This document shows positions 53,278 through 62,852 of a stretch of 64,000 bases of DNA, piece after piece. A program made the translations under genes and the position numbers. Below the pieces are notes generated by a model that worked only from the letters and a program-made list of their open reading frames with translations, was not told the DNA's origin and searched no databases. The stretch comes from Semisulcospira habei (taxonomy: Eukaryota > Mollusca > Gastropoda > Semisulcospiridae): NCBI GenBank assembly GCA_036245525.1, contig BTPG01000006.1, positions 71,635,939 through 71,699,938 on the forward strand. The letters are read 5' to 3'. The stretch's first letter is position 1. Every line of letters begins with the position of its first letter.

Positions 53278-54505
53278 TGCGAGCGTGCGTGCGAGCGAGC
53301 GTGCGTGCGTGCGTACGCGCGCACGTGTACGAAATACGTTTTATTAAATGTATGTGTTGTGTTACCTTTCCTAGTGTTATATTTAATATGTTATTAAGGA
53401 CAGACTTGGAAAAAGGCCTGCGTGCCTACTGTCTTTATCCTTAAAAAATAAACTTTCAGTTCAGTTCAGTCAAGTAATCAGCTACTTACTGCACTGGGTA
53501 TTGTCACTACTGGGGGTGAAACCAATAGAGCAGGCACAGGGGGTCGATGTGGTCGGGCAAGCCGCATTGGAAATACAGTTATGCGTGTTGCCCGACAAGG
53601 TGCAAGATGTTCCGACCTTCGCCACTGCAAAGAAAATACAATCCAAAATCAGACGGTATCAATTTCGCGTGGAACATAACTGTCAGATCCGGAGACCCTT
53701 GGTCCTATGAAAAGCGTGGAAATTGCCACGGGATCATTTTAGCGTGACAAACTGCTACGGGGTCATTGTAGCGCGGAAAACTGCAACGGGGTCATTTTAG
53801 CGTGGAAAAAACTGCAACGGAACCATGTTAGCATGGAAAACTGATACGGGACCATTATAGTTGAATCTTTGTTTTAATGGGACAAAAATCGTCCCCGCCA
53901 ATGTTTAAATTATTCAGTGACCGCAGCGGTTCTTGTTGAAATACGGCGGGAAAGGGGGGAGGCAATGGAAAGTTCAGTTTTCCCATGTAAAATTCATAGT
54001 ATTTTCGGCGCGCTTTAACCACTTCACTGCCGACAAAAAGTGAACACGATCCAACTGCAAGAGGCATAGATCCCCATGTGCCCCTGCGACTCCGGGGGCC
54101 CATGAGGATCTATGCCACTTGCTGAAATCAATTTGTATCCATTTTTCTTGGACGGTTGTGGCTTTTGGTCGCTGAATGAACACAGGTTTCAGAAATAAAA
54201 ACGTACGTGCAATGACAGGGAAGAGTTTAACGTATTTCGCCAACCAATAGAGCACCAAAACATATCTGGACCATGTGGGAAACCCTCTCTTACAAAGGAG
54301 GCGACCCCTCTTTCGCAAAGACCCATCACACAAAGGAAAAACAGTCTGTCCCGGCCACGCAAACCAGACAGTCACTCAATCAGTCAATCAGTCAGTCGCT
54401 CAGTCAACTAGTCGCACGTGAGGGTGTGAGTGTGTATGTGTGATCCACTAAAATGTTGTCATTGTTGGTTGACATATTTTAGTTAGTAATCTTCATGTAA
54501 ATTTG

Positions 54506-54604
<99 letters not shown>

Positions 54605-56179
54605 TGCGTGCGAGCGTGCGTGCGAGCGAGCGTGCGTGCGTGCGTGCGTGCGTACGCGCGCACGTGTACGAAATACGTTTTATTAAATGTATGTGTTGTG
54701 TTACCTTTCCTAGTGTTATATTTAATATGTTATTAAGGACAGACTTGGAAAAAGGCCTGCGTGCCTACTGTCTTTATCCTTAAAAAATAAACTTTCAGTT
54801 CAGTTCAGTCAAGTAATCAGCTACTTACTGCACTGGGTATTGTCACTACTGGGGGTGAAACCAATAGAGCAGGCACAGGGGGTCGATGTGGTCGGGCAAG
54901 CCGCATTGGAAATACAGTTATGCGTGTTGCCCGACAAGGTGCAAGATGTTCCGACCTTCGCCACTGCAAAGAAAATACAATCCAAAATCAGACGGTATCA
55001 ATTTCGCGTGGAACATAACTGTCAGATCCGGAGACCCTTGGTCCTATGAAAAGCGTGGAAATTGCCACGGGATCATTTTAGCGTGACAAACTGCTACGGG
55101 GTCATTGTAGCGCGGAAAACTACAACGGGGTCATTTTAGCGTGGAAAAAACTGCAACGGAACCATGTTAGCATGGAAAACTGATACGGGACCATTATAGT
55201 TGAATCTTTGTTTTAATGGGACAAAAATCGTCCCCGCCAATGTTTAAATTATTCAGTGACCGCAGCGGTTCTTGTTGAAATACGGCGGGAAAGGGGGGAG
55301 GCAATGGAAAGTTCAGTTTTCCCATGTAAAATTCATAGTATTTTCGGCGCGCTTTAACTACTTCACTGCCGACAAAAAGTGAACACGATCCAACTGCAAG
55401 GGCATGAGCCCCCGCGACTCCGGGGGCCCATGAGGATCTATGCCACTTGCTGAAACCAATTCGTATTTTTCTTGGACGGTTGTGGCTTTTGGTCGTTAAA
55501 TGAACACAGGTTTCAGAAATAAAAACGTACGTGCAATGACATGTTAGCTATGAAAACTGATACGGGACCATTTTAGCATGGAAAACTAATACGGGACCAT
55601 TATAGCTTGAAAAACTGCAACGGAACCATGTTAGCATGGAAATCTGATACTGGACCATTTTAGCGTTGGAAAAATGATACGCGATCATTTTTTTAAAAAC
55701 TGATATGTCAGATCGACTCGGGGTCACTTTGGCCTAGCCACGCCAAAGTGACCCCAAGTCGATCTGGCGCGTGGGTCAATCTGGTGTTTCACACCCCCAC
55801 CCTCCCTCAGCCCCCTCTGGATCCGGGGGTGTAGATACTCACAGCATGCAGTATTGTCGGACTTGGCGATGTAGCCAGTCTTGCACAAGCAAGGGCTGCC
55901 GGAAGCCGCACACATTGCATTAGCAGGACAATCGGTAGCCGAGTCAGTAGGACAATTCGCACCGACGTTCACAATCCCCTCTGCAATCAGCCAGAATCCA
56001 GAACAAAGAGGTAACTGGCAAGCGTGCAAAATGCAAAACAAATCATCCAAGGAAGAAACAACGTTACCCTTTACAAGTAACGCATTGCCCTTCTTGTTAG
56101 TTTGTCTACTTTTGAAAAATGGTTTAAACCGAAAAATGTAAATTGTAGTAAATTATTTTGTGCTCGTTCTGTTGGTTAT

Positions 56180-56216
<37 letters not shown>

Positions 56217-59126
56217 GCCATCAATCCATCCATCAATCAATCAATCCATCAATCAATCCATCAATCAATCCATCAATCTATCAGTCCGTCCGTCCATCCA
56301 TCCATCCATACATCCACTCAACCACCCACCCACTAATCAATCATCTACTTTCCCATCCACCCACCCATCCATCTATTCCTCCATCAATCAATCAATTAAT
56401 CAATCATTCTGCCGCGTTTTCGGGTGCAGTTTGTCTCGAATGAGTTAATGTAAACAGCTTTCTTCGTTCTTCTCAAAACGACCAATTTGTCAGTAACGAG
56501 GTTTTCACCAGAGGGGCCCGATGATAGTAGCTTTGTCTAATGCAAATCCGCTGCGCCACCGCTTGCGCGCCACCGCCTACTAAGCTCAAGTCAGAATACA
56601 AGGGTGGAAACGGACCGCACGCGCGAAATTCCAGCTGTGGACGGAAGTATCCCGGACCTCTTTCTCAACATCTAGAGTTGAACTTTAAACCCTTTAGAAG
56701 AGTGCCGTGAAAGAGGCCTCTATGCACTGCAGTGCATCCATTGTTTTCTGCCGTGTTTACTCTAAAGTCGAAGCGAATTACTCGAAAAGATATTGACAAC
56801 TGAGCGGTGTTTAAACCAGACTCCATTAAAGTAGAACTTTCCGGGCTGGGGGAAATATGTACCTAAAGCGACTGCTGCGTGCAGGTCACAAGGTCATGTC
56901 AGTCGACAGTAAGACGCACTCTTGTTTTAATTTCATTGGATATGCTAATTTACATAAACCAATGAAAAATGAGCATGGGGCGTATTTCCAGCCATATCTA
57001 AAACCTACAACTCGACGTCTGATATGAATGATGCTTGACTGTGCAAAAAGCGTTGATACTAAACCGGCTATCAGTTTTGATCGGAGGACAAGGTTGGTAT
57101 AGATTTGTGGCAAAATATCTACCGAGTCTGTTCAGTTCGAGGTTTTAGGTGGATGGTTGCTTTGAGGGTTGAAAACTGCTCTGGAATCAGTGCTTCGTCG
57201 ATTTGTGTGCCTGTGGTTTCCTCCATGGTATTCTGACTTGAGCTTAGTAGGCGGTGGCGCGCACGCGTTGGCGCAGCGGATTTGCATTAGTCAAAGCTGC
57301 TATCATCGGGGCCCTATGGTTCACACGTGTACACCATTGCTATGTGGGATGGTCTATTTACCTCTCTGGCTGTCGATGGCGTGTTTGATCGAGGTCAATC
57401 CTGTAGGAATCACCCCGACCAAACACGTTACCGTTAGCAAAAAGGGTATAATCTCATATTCCAGCACACGTTTGCAGAGTCAGCTGAAAATACGACATTT
57501 CACTCCATAGGAAGTGCAAACTGAAAAAAAGAAATTGCCGGTGTGAAATGACTACATATTTGTTTTACCCTTTCTCTGCCTTTGCTAAGTGCGGGAAACT
57601 GAGCGACCACGACAGGTTAACCTAGTAAGCGAGATCGTCGGGCTGACATCGACCTAGCTCGTGCTCTTCGCGCTACGCCGTATAGCCCCGCCGACTCCAT
57701 CTCCCACCCACCCCGCCACCCAAGAAACAAAGACTGAGGCCATGTCCTTTTTTAACGTCATCCATACTAAGGTTGGTCACGGCAGCGTTTTTTTGTTTGT
57801 TTGGGTTTTGTTTTTTTGGGTTTTTTTTTCAACAACGCATTGGAGACGTGTTGCATACGGATATAAGGCTATTCGCCGCGTATCCGTATGCGCATGTCTC
57901 CAGTGAGTTGAACTTTCATAAGTGACCTATAAACCCATTTTGGAAAATCGAGGTTTTCGTTATTACATAACGAAAATTTTGCTTTTCACCCCAAAAAAAA
58001 CATTGGACTACTTTTTTTTGCCTTCCAGTGCAAAGAGCTAGGTAGAGCGTTCGACTCTCGTTCGAAAGGGCATGGGTTCAAGCCCACTTTGGCTAGGGTC
58101 AAAATTTGTTCGAACATCTTTTCAGTGACCTGTCTTTGAAATCACCTTCGTGGTGCACAAAGGACGCTAAGCCCTCACGTTTAACATGTGATTTTCGTGT
58201 GTTTTTTTTTTTTTTTTTTTTTTTTGTTTGTTTTGTTTTTTGTTTTGTTTTGTTTTGGATTTATTTATTTTTTTGGTGGGGGGGGGGGGGGTTTCTTTCT
58301 TTTCTTTTTATTTTTTCTTGCTTTTTTTTTTTTTGGTCACAAAAATAGACTACTGTCAGTCTTCTGCCGTCCTAGGGCCGAGCTGTCCTCCCTCGCGCGT
58401 AAATTGTTATGTCATGATGAGCACAATACCCTAGGGCGTAGTGTGCACCGATCTGTGTCAGGCACGTCTAGCCGATAAGTTTTAGTTTTCGTGGATTGTC
58501 AAAAGGTTTTGTCAATAGTACAAAGGCCCTAACATTTAGATAAACACCGGATGGATGTGCCAGCAGTCAAACACAGCGAGTCCATATGACGCAAAGAACG
58601 TTGTAGTAATATTTTGTTTTGGCGTCCTCAGCCGTATTTGAATAAAGACTGCTGCTTCAACGACATGTTGGTGTACGCTTAATTATTATCCATTGTTCTT
58701 GTCATGTTATATTGACACAGCTCAAAGATATATCAGAATATAAGCATATAAGAAGCGCGTACACAAAACAATTCTAAGCGTGTTAAAAAAGAACGAAGTG
58801 AACACCGTACGTTTTAAACAGTTTTAAAACAGTGTTTAGCATGATGTTACATTCTCTTATCCCATTCGAAATATGAACACCAACCAACTGCAAGAGGCAA
58901 AAAAACCTCATGAGCCCCCGCAGATGCGGGGGCTTATGAGGTTCTTTGCCTCTTGCTGATATCACTTTGCACCTATGTTCCTAGGACTCGCTTGGGCTCT
59001 TTGGCATAAACTTAACAAAGATTCCAGAAACACAATCTGCGTCTATTGGCATTGAATGGGTTAAGATGTACCTGTTGGAAGAAGCTGTATTGATGCCAGC
59101 AGAGCGAGAACGATGTAGCAGCGCAT
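50697..59126 (-). CDS. Gene B: secreted, probably GPI-anchored protein with four six-cysteine modules
   Basis: Spliced model from six exons: 59126-59072, 55980-55843, 54963-54829, 53624-53490, 52303-52169 and 50767-50697. The sum is 669 nt, 222 aa plus stop. Every junction is phase 1 with GT/AG sites. The protein has an N-terminal signal peptide (MRCYIVLALLASIQLLPT), one module (GANCPTDSATDCPANAMC, SPCLCKTGYIA, DNTAC), three identical modules (GTSCTLSGNTHNC, TPCACSIGFTP, DNTQC) and a C-terminal SAVAGVASLALVLAAF tail. Six cysteines per module with C-x-C suggest an EB/EGF-like fold. Role unknown; such proteins are often extracellular or surface-attached. A TATA box lies ~100 bp upstream of the ATG. 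The duplicated exons are symmetrical, so module number can change without frame loss. The exons are inferred by eye, not from transcripts. Confidence 0.7.
50990..51080. mobile_element. HP6 remnant in gene B last intron
   Basis: GTGAAAAGTGAGATTTTCATTGTTAT is the left arm; the right side degenerates to ATAAAATTGGACTTACTGTC and TTTTGG. Confidence 0.5.
51337..51540 (+). mobile_element. HP2 hairpin MITE in tandem unit 1 (copies in units 2-4)
   Basis: TTAACCACTTCACTGCCGAC, hairpin 51379-51446 around CCCCGCGACTCCGGGG, then TTCTTGGACGGTTGTGG and GTGCAGTGACAGG. Duplicated with the unit at ~52694, ~54015 and ~55354; the last has a damaged left arm. The insertion therefore predates the duplication. Confidence 0.8.
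51903..51992. repeat. (GT)n in tandem unit 1
   Basis: About 43 GT units. Units 2 and 3 (53187-53310, 54507-54652) have extended (GCGT)n/(GAGC) tails. Confidence 0.95.
52169..52303 (-). CDS. Gene B exon 5, six-cysteine module
   Basis: 135 nt, acceptor TTTTCTTTGCAG, donor GTAAGTAG. Encodes KVGTSCTLSGNTHNC, ISNAACPTTSTPCAC and SIGFTPSSDNTQC. Identical by eye to exons 3 and 4. Confidence 0.7.
52400..52545. repeat. ~31-bp minisatellite in intron (one block per tandem unit)
   Basis: CAACGGGGTCATTTTAGCGTGGAAAACTG-like units, about five. Equivalent blocks at ~53720-53865, ~55060-55205 and, rearranged, 55545-55690. Confidence 0.8.
53490..53624 (-). CDS. Gene B exon 4, six-cysteine module
   Basis: 135 nt in tandem unit 2; same splice sites, phase and sequence as exon 5. 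Confidence 0.7.
54829..54963 (-). CDS. Gene B exon 3, six-cysteine module
   Basis: 135 nt in tandem unit 3; same splice sites, phase and sequence as exons 4 and 5. Confidence 0.7.
55710..55766. repeat. Perfect 57-bp hairpin HP11
   Basis: AGATCGACTCGGGGTCACTT and AAGTGACCCCAAGTCGATCT around TGGCCTAGCCACGCCA, in intron 2 of gene B. Confidence 0.8.
55843..55980 (-). CDS. Gene B exon 2, first six-cysteine module
   Basis: 138 nt between CTGATTGCAG and GTGAGTATC, phase 1 at both ends. Encodes GIVNVGANCPTDSATDC, PANAMCAASGSPCLC and KTGYIAKSDNTAC. Diverged from the identical exons 3-5 but with equivalent cysteines. Confidence 0.75.
55985..56040 (+). mobile_element. Penelope-like terminal-repeat fragment
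   Basis: GAATCCAGAACAAAGAGGTA and CTGGCAAGCGTGCAAAATGC resemble the 52-bp repeat of 31708-31886. It abuts the exon 2 acceptor. Confidence 0.6.
56181..56405. repeat. (AATC)n/(ATCC)n microsatellite
   Basis: CAATCAATC runs interspersed with CATCCATC and CACCCACC. Confidence 0.95.
56512..57316. mobile_element. ~800-bp element with ~105-bp terminal inverted repeats
   Basis: Left arm GGGGCCCGATGATAGTAGCT, TCTAATGCAAATCCGCTGCG and CCTACTAAGCTCAAGTCAG. The right arm is its reverse complement, ending CTGCTATCATCGGGGCCC. No transposase frame in the ~580-bp interior. Flanks GTTTTCAC and GTTCACAC may be degraded 8-bp target repeats (hAT-like); that is tentative. Lies in gene B intron 1. Confidence 0.75.
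57357..57448. mobile_element. Hairpin MITE, family HP5
   Basis: CTGGCTGTCGATGGCGTGTT to AACACGTTACCGTTAGC; stem through GAGGTCAATCCTGTAGGAAT. Confidence 0.7.
57449..57831. other. No feature recognised
   Basis: Unique-looking sequence ending in a T/G-rich stretch (57785-57830). Confidence 0.4.
57832..57911. mobile_element. Hairpin MITE, family HP3
   Basis: CAACGCATTGGAGACGTGTT and ATGTCTCCAGTGAGTTGA with a shared ATACGGATA stem. Confidence 0.7.
57935..58015. mobile_element. Hairpin element, family HP6, diverged
   Basis: GGAAAATCGAGGTTTTCGTT pairs with AACGAAAATTTTGCTTTTCA; ATTGGACTAC follows. Confidence 0.6.
58027..58225 (+). mobile_element. tRNA-derived SINE
   Basis: AGAGCTAGGTAGAGCG (A box) and CATGGGTTCAAGCCCAC (B box) flank a TTCGA-7 nt-TCGAA anticodon-like stem. 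The acceptor stem pairs poorly, so not a functional tRNA. Downstream GGTGCACAAAGGACGCTAAGCCC, then a long T-run, resemble SINE bodies in molluscs. Lies in gene B intron 1. Confidence 0.6.
58226..58844. other. No gene; T- and G-runs at 58226-58335
   Basis: Long poly-T, a G-run (~58275-58290) and poly-T again; then unique-looking intron sequence. Confidence 0.6.
58845..59064 (+). mobile_element. Hairpin MITE, family HP2, abutting the gene B exon 1 donor
   Basis: Hairpin 58889-58955 (GCAAGAGGCAAAAAAACCTC and its partner around CCCCGCAGATGCGGGG), then ATGTTCCTAGGACTCG, GATTCCAGAAACACAATCTG and TTGGCATTGAATGGGTTAA. The terminal TTAA (59061-59064) is six bases from the splice-donor GT (59071-59070). 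Confidence 0.8.
59072..59126 (-). CDS. Gene B exon 1, signal peptide
   Basis: ATG at 59126 in ACCAACCATGCG. Encodes MRCYIVLALLASIQLLPT plus one base, donor GTACATC. Classic signal-peptide composition. The 1-nt overhang joins exon 2 to give GAG (Glu). Confidence 0.75.
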
Positions 59127-59221
59127 GGTTGGTGTCTGGTTGACCGTCTTGGTTGACTGAGTGGCTGAGTCTGGTTGAAAGTCCTGGAAGCCTTCCTGGC
59201 AAGCACTAGTGAGACTTCAGG

Positions 59222-59228
59222 TTTTATA
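59222..59228 (-). promoter_or_regulatory. TATA box of gene B
   Basis: TATAAAA on the minus strand, about 96 bp upstream of the ATG. Predicted start of transcription is near 59195. CACGTG lies ~24 bp further upstream. Confidence 0.6.
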
Positions 59229-59329
59229 CACTAGCTACAAAGCCACGTGCCCAAACCCCGCCTCTGTCCTCGCTTAGAAAAAAGGCAGAGATATGTTCGT
59301 GAAATTAGGTGTGCTATTGTGTGGTTGTC

Positions 59330-59595
59330 AACCTCATGAATTTGAAACTGTGTGTTCTATAGTGTCTGATCTGGGACATCAAGCCAAACTGTGTCATTGG
59401 TTCGTGATTCTTGATCTTACGACTTTGAAATGTTGTGAGCTGGTGAGACATTGGGGACCTTCGGGCTATGAAATTTTGTGACCTGTCGAGATTTTGCGGG
59501 GACCTTACGGATTCGAAATGGCGTGTGCTGGCGTATGAATTTGGACGACACGATTCAAAAAGTGTGTGTACTGGTCTGTGGTTTTGGACCTATCG
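59330..59595. repeat. ~43-bp degenerate minisatellite upstream of gene B
   Basis: GAATTTGAAACTGTGTG-like motifs at ~59338, 59382, 59421, 59463, 59509 and 59551, each followed by CTGGT/CTGTC and GGGACCTT-like blocks. Six diverged units. Confidence 0.7.
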
Positions 59596-59698
59596 GCTGT
59601 CAAACCGTAAGGTATAAAGTCACAAACATGCACACGAAAGGAGCATAAACTTCCATCTTTTTTCTGATATGTAATATCTAAGAGCAAAAAAGCGTCCT

Positions 59699-59766
59699 TC
59701 TATGCAAGAAGCGAAGATTTTCATGAGCCCCTGCAGCGGTCGATGAGCAGCTATGCCTTTTGCAGA
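59699..59766. mobile_element. Hairpin, family HP2, decayed
   Basis: GCAAGAAGCGAAGATTTTCA at left and GATGAGCAGCTATGCCTTTTGC at right. Confidence 0.6.
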
Positions 59767-60054
59767 TGGCTTAACGTGCTGAGAAACTGTACATAGCAAC
59801 TTGCCATAGTGACATGACATGAAATCAACTTTCTAGTCACAGGCTTCAACATGTCAGGGGAAAGGGGAGGTCCTGTTGGTGGGAATAGCCTGACGGGGAA
59901 GGGGGAAAGATTTGAGTGGAAGTGGTGTCAGTTGAAGCGCTGGGGAGGGGTTATGTAGGACCGAGGAGAAGTCAGCATAATGGCGGAGGGGGCGAGAGAA
60001 TATGGAGAAGGGGGAAGATGATTCATCGTAGCCAAAGCGTTATGGTATAGCTTA
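59767..60054. other. No feature recognised
   Basis: G/A-rich unique-looking sequence (GGGGAAGGGGGAAAG). Confidence 0.4.
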
Positions 60055-60224
60055 GAAGTGGAGTGTTCGTATACTATCATTACAGACCTCGCGACTCCCA
60101 TTTTCAAACTGTTTAATTCAAAGTCACCGAGAGCGAAGCTCGAGGTGACTATGAATCTAACAGTTTGAGAATGGGAGTCGCTAGGTCTGTCTAGAAATGA
60201 TAATATACGAACACTCCACTTTTA
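60055..60224. mobile_element. ~170-bp palindromic element, family HP8
   Basis: AAGTGGAGTGTTCGTATA at left and TATACGAACACTCCACTT at right. The stem continues through CGACTCCCATTTTCAAACTG and a GTCACCGAGAGC centre. Near-perfect overall. No TTAA; class unknown. Confidence 0.8.
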
Positions 60225-60717
60225 TGTTTTACAGAACCTTTCACAACATCGGCAATACTAGTCACCCATTATGTCGTAAACTTTTCATTTAATGTCTGCA
60301 AGCAGACGAACCTGGTGCCGGTTGCACAACATGCAGTTATCCCTCTAGCCGTCAGACTCTGTCAGCTAAAATATGAACTTCGCAACAACATAGTCTAACT
60401 GCGGTTGCACGGACGCATTATAGTCTGTGCTGTCAACACCTAGAATTGGTGTATTCCGCGCCTGATAAAGCCGCCTGTCTCAGTCAGTTGGATATAATGT
60501 AGGCCATCGTGAAGTATGAATCGTTATGAGCCCCGATCCGTGTGAGACCCGTAGGTTGCCTCGTGCATTTGAATGTATTCCGACAGTAAAGGGTTTAGGA
60601 CATCATTTTAAAAATTTGGAGGATGAAAAATTACGTACAAGCTGAAAGCCGCAGGGTCCAAAATCCTAGACCAACACACTTACGGGTAAGATATGACAGA
60701 CCTCAAACCATCAACCA
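60225..60717. other. No feature recognised
   Basis: Unique-looking sequence. Confidence 0.4.
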
Positions 60718-60960
60718 TTAACCCTTTTAGAGCCATTGGACGCTGGCTGTGTTTCTGCAATCTTCGTTAAATCATCGTTAAAGAGCCCCAGCCGTCCCAG
60801 GAACATGGAATAAGTGATGTCCGCAAGAGGCATAGATCCTCACATACCCCGTAACCGCGGTGGGCTCATAGGGATCTATGTCTCATGCAGTTGTACAATT
60901 TTTCTTGGCAGTCAAATCGCTTATTACACTAAGACATTTAGATATACGAGCTGTCCACAG
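60718..60960 (-). mobile_element. Hairpin MITE, family HP2, inverted
   Basis: TTAACCCTTTTAGAGCCATT, GCAATCTTCGTTAAATCATC and CCAGCCGTCCCAGGAACATG, then hairpin 60822-60890. The order is reversed relative to most copies. Confidence 0.7.
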
Positions 60961-61199
60961 ATTCCGGGATTGGTACACACACAAAGGTCGATGTTTCCAC
61001 TGTGAGGAAAACGTGACCACCCTCGCAGATTCGCCGTGCTATGCTGTAGGCCGACATGTAATGTAGTCGGGGTAGTGATGTCGACAATAATAGGTACCGA
61101 TACCCCTCATTTACATTTGATTTAAAAACAAATAATCCGCAAATTACAACGTGCTGAATACAAATCCCCATTAAAACGCAGTATGTGACTAACCGTCTC

Positions 61200-61450
61200 G
61201 TAAATTTAAATTCAAATTCAATTCAATTCAAATTCAAATTCAAAAGAACTTTATTTATCCCTCAAGGGGCAATTACAGTTTTGCCACCACAGGTGCTGTT
61301 CACATTCACTCACTCGCTCATTCCACAAATTACAATAACAGAACTACAAAATGGACAATGACTCGGGACGGGTGAAGCCCGTCGCCAAGGCATCTCAATG
61401 GCCAGCGCCAGTGGTCTCATCCCGACCCGAACCTCCCTGACAAAAATAGA
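61200..61450 (-). mobile_element. LINE/SINE 3' end with (AATTTG)n tail
   Basis: Minus strand: GACGGGCTTCACCCGTC, AACTGTAATTGCCCCTTGAG, GGATAAATAAAGTTCTTTTG, then AATTTGAATTTGAATTG repeats. A retrotransposon 3' end with its tail. Confidence 0.65.
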
Positions 61451-61640
61451 ATCTACTAAAACAGCCCTATGTCTCCTGAACACACTATTATATGTTCTTT
61501 ATTAAGTTCCTACTTGACTAAAACTAGTACATGAAAAACAAGTTAACAACAGAAACATGAGATACCGTCGATACGGAAATGATCTCCGCAACATAAAACA
61601 ACGGTCAAAACAGCACCATTAGTACAGCGCCGGTGTTTAG
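61451..61640. other. No feature recognised
   Basis: Unique-looking sequence. Confidence 0.4.
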
Positions 61641-61671
61641 AGGGCATCGCTCCGACAAAAATGTCACCCAA

Positions 61672-61736
61672 CTGCAAGAGGTATAAATCCTCATGACCTC
61701 CCGCAGTGGGGATCTATACCTCTTGCTGAAACCACT
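61672..61736. mobile_element. Hairpin, family HP2, shortened
   Basis: GCAAGAGGTATAAATCCTCA and GGGGATCTATACCTCTTGC; part of the right stem (CTCATGAG) is deleted. The right half of the family is visible to ~61800. Confidence 0.7.
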
Positions 61737-61800
61737 TTGCATCCACGTTCCTATGACGGGTGGGGATCTTTGACGTTGCAGTTACAATGCCTTTCATCCA

Positions 61801-62266
61801 CTGAAATCGGAATAGAGTTATTATAAGCGACAACGTGACGCCTCATTTACCTTTCATAAAGAAATCCGCAAATTACGACGTAGTAGCAAAGACAATACAT
61901 TATAAAACAAATCACTCCTTCATAAGGCTTACTGAAAACAGCGAGGTCAGTGTAAGGGTTCAGTCCCTTGACTTACTCGTGCTGTGTTGCTAGGCTTTCT
62001 GAGGGGGAACTCAGCATATAGTTATATACGTGTGCTTTGTGCGTGCATTGAAGAGGACTGATTCTTTTTCAATTAAAAAAATATATTATTACGTTTTTAC
62101 AAGAGCTTTGATTCTAAGATATTTTTCTCTAAATTTTGCTATCTTTAATTTAAAGATTTTCTTTGTGAAAAGTAGTAAATTAACATGTGCAAGAGAAAAC
62201 AAGATATATCAATAAATCAGGTACTTCCTTGTTGCTGTAAGAATAGGTTCATGTATAGCATGCGCG
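61801..62266. other. No feature recognised
   Basis: AT-rich unique-looking sequence. Confidence 0.4.
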
Positions 62267-62286
62267 CGCAAACACACACACAAACA

Positions 62287-62330
<44 letters not shown>

Positions 62331-62345
62331 AACAAACAAACAAAC
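62267..62345. repeat. (CA)n with (CAAA)n end
   Basis: ACACAC runs then CAAACAAACAAA. Confidence 0.9.
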
Positions 62346-62852
62346 CACCAACTTTGGATTTTAAAAAATACACAAACACTTCTTGTTGTTGTTTTTACAA
62401 TATCACATGATCAGTTACTCTGGTCAGTATTCAAACATTTTCACATGTCAATAGGTATTACCACCAATCTATCAAAAAGCCAAACAGTGATTATACGCAC
62501 CGGCCATATTAACCCCCTTGTGCATACAACCCCAGGAATTGTAAACAGTACCTGCCGGTGCATGCACACGAGATTAATGAGAAATTATCACTTGTTCTTT
62601 TTCCTCCTCCTCATTTCTCCCTTTACCCAAAGTACATAAACGCATGCAAATTTAAGAAAGAATTATGCATCATCAATGAAATAGTAGGTCATCTTGAATA
62701 TTGATAATGACTACCATCAGTGACAGATGAACGTTATTATCAGTAAGCTCATAAAACAGTCTGAGTATATAAATGTACATTTATATGAAACAAAAACATT
62801 GCCAGCTTAGGGAAAGAAAGTCCCATGCAGATCATCTTCTTCTTCTATTATT
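62346..62852. other. No feature recognised
   Basis: Unique-looking sequence leading to CTTCTTCTATTATTA and the CCA array. Confidence 0.4.

Larger units (their letters stand above)
51201..55540. repeat. 1.3-kb tandem duplication, three full units plus a partial fourth
   Basis: The anchor GGGACAAAA(A/C)TCGT begins units at 51201, 52558, 53879 and 55218 (1357, 1321 and 1339 bp). Each full unit contains an HP2 hairpin, a CAATCAGT run, (GT)n with GCGT extension, one gene B module exon and a ~31-bp minisatellite. Units 2 and 3 are nearly identical and lack ~75 bp present in unit 1 (around 51595-51669). The fourth stops near 55540. Confidence 0.93.

Noticed and set aside
58027..58102. Functional tRNA gene with CTC anticodon
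   Set aside because: Acceptor and D stems pair poorly and SINE-like sequence plus a T-tail follow; annotated as a SINE.
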